This document shows positions 63,184 to 64,000 of a DNA stretch of 64,000 nt, one piece after another (within the stretch, counting starts at the first letter, position 1; every line of letters starts with the position of its first letter). The notes below the pieces were generated by a model. The model had not been told where the DNA came from, did not search any database, and saw nothing but the letters and a program-made list of their open reading frames with translations. A program made the translations under genes and the position numbers. This stretch comes from Bacillota bacterium (GTDB taxonomy: Bacteria; Bacillota; Clostridia; Lachnospirales; Lachnospiraceae), in assembly GCA_023423335.1 (NCBI GenBank), contig JAFAFU010000005.1, forward strand, positions 4,706 to 68,705. The letters are read 5' to 3'.

Positions 63184-63291
63184 ACGCATGCACAGTCAAT
63201 TTATCAATAAGGTGATAAGCGAGGTACAGCGGTTTTGTTATTTTTAATTAATTACATAATACACTAAAATTATTAAAAAGGATGGTGGATA

Positions 63292-64000
63292 ATGACCTTA
63301 CGTTTTTTGTGGCAGCAAATCGAGCAGATTGCCGGCCTTATCTATGCGGCAATTCGATATGACGGGAAACTTCCGGACAAGGACACATATACCGGTTTGG
63401 TGGAATACTCCCTTCCTTTCAGCGGCAAATGGGTCGTCGTAAATGGCGGGGTAGATAAAGACACATCTCATTCATGGGATATCTACCCTCAGCGGTATGC
63501 CTATGACTTTTTTATTCTGGATGATGAGGCGAACAGTTACTCCGGTGATGAAAGGAACTTGAACAGCTATTACTGTTATGGCAGGGAAGTTCTCGCCCCC
63601 GCTGACGGCGTTGTCGTCGCTGTTTATGACCGTTTTGACGACTGCCGGATAATGGGTGCCGGGCAAACGGATAAATCAACCTCTGATTTAGGCGGCAACC
63701 GTATTGTGATTCAGCATGCAGAGTATGAGTTCAGCACCTTATGCCATCTTATGCCTAAGAGCATTACGGTCCGGACCGGGCAGCAGGTACGGCGCGGTGA
63801 TGTAATAGCCCGCTGTGGCAATTCCGGTAATACAAGCGAACCGCATATCCATTTTCAATTACAGAACACGAAGAAATTTTATTCTTCTCTCGGTTTGCCG
63901 ATATATTTCAAATCCATCAAAAAAGTCCCGGCACTAAATTACGAAAGAGTTGACCCACGCCCAATACCAAACTATGAGGACATCGAGAGCGGTTATATCG
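63292..64000 (+). CDS. M23 (LytM-like) peptidase-domain protein, cut by window end
   Basis: The frame begins at ATG 63292 (GGTGG upstream) and is still open at 64000, giving 236 residues. The LytM core is clear: GGNRIVIQHAEYEFSTLCHLM, GQQVRRGDVIARCGNSGNTSEPHIHFQLQ. The usual first zinc ligand in H-x-x-x-D is replaced by Arg68 in RYAYD, while the HIH pair is present. No signal peptide is seen. It may be a degenerate or differently liganded peptidase. Confidence 0.8.
   Translation, partial: MTLRFLWQQIEQIAGLIYAAIRYDGKLPDKDTYTGLVEYSLPFSGKWVVVNGGVDKDTSHSWDIYPQRYAYDFFILDDEANSYSGDERNLNSYYCYGREVLAPADGVVVAVYDRFDDCRIMGAGQTDKSTSDLGGNRIVIQHAEYEFSTLCHLMPKSITVRTGQQVRRGDVIARCGNSGNTSEPHIHFQLQNTKKFYSSLGLPIYFKSIKKVPALNYERVDPRPIPNYEDIESGYI

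Noticed and set aside
1..64000. CRISPR array, tRNA or rRNA genes
   Set aside because: No regularly spaced direct repeats with unique spacers and no recognisable tRNA or rRNA sequence were seen on either strand.

Overview
The window is a chromosomal segment of an anaerobic, low-to-mid GC Gram-positive bacterium, most likely a Lachnospiraceae-type Clostridia. The indicators are a SCIFF ribosomal-peptide locus, an indolepyruvate:ferredoxin oxidoreductase cluster with phenylacetate-CoA ligases, oxygen-independent HemZ, a recJ-apt-relA-hemZ-hisS block, type-2 ArgC, strong AGGAGG ribosome binding sites and consensus sigma-A promoters. I saw no rRNA, tRNA, CRISPR array, complete insertion sequence or prophage.

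Layout. 1-0.8 kb: tail of a DUF4430 protein plus an ECF-type S component (plus strand). 0.9-9.4 kb (minus): a cold shock protein; an arylpyruvate oxidation operon (paaK2, iorA, iorB, ACT, paaK1, ACT); a sodium:solute symporter with a repeated CTTTAAAG operator; a DUF1294 protein. 9.4-11.6 kb: aspS with a Dabb protein. 11.7-17.6 kb: a carbohydrate module (sialate O-acetylesterase, SGNH hydrolase, sugar-binding lipoprotein) with a divergent LysR regulator and three boxes phased at 23 nt. 17.6-26.9 kb: a hybrid histidine kinase and a chemosensory operon cheY-cheA-cheW-mcp-cheR-cheB from a consensus promoter. 27-29.9 kb: a LytTR-DUF3021-ABC-2 transporter module. 29.9-41.5 kb: housekeeping genes (hisS, hemZ, MBL hydrolase, relA, apt, recJ) running into an M50 protease and the SCIFF pair scfA/scfB. 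41.7-45 kb: degV, a small unknown gene and an M3 oligopeptidase. 45.2-47.6 kb: a BlaI-type repressor with an M56 sensor protease and a textbook operator. 47.9-56.8 kb: nitroreductase/OhrR pair, argC, ZIP transporter, CapA protein, small Cys/His lipoprotein, M20 peptidase, polysaccharide deacetylase. 56.9-60.2 kb: a MacB/FtsX-type ABC exporter. 60.4-64 kb: a visibly more AT-rich accessory stretch with an acetyltransferase, a truncated GNAT, two unknown proteins and an M23-like protein that runs off the window.

Most notable. (1) A small hairpin followed by a Shine-Dalgarno, with the shape ATGGCGY-AAA-RCGCCAT-AAKGGAGGTAA, recurs in front of hisS, apt and the M50 gene. The stem carries a compensatory base-pair change in the apt copy, and a related cassette sits before a small upstream ORF ahead of hisS. 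(2) The SCIFF maturase gene is tightly followed by an M50 intramembrane protease gene, with one of these hairpins overlapping the maturase stop codon. A 63-bp inverted-repeat element with MITE-like ends lies between scfA and scfB. (3) The BlaI/M56 pair lacks a beta-lactam-binding sensor and instead has an unrecognised extracytoplasmic domain.
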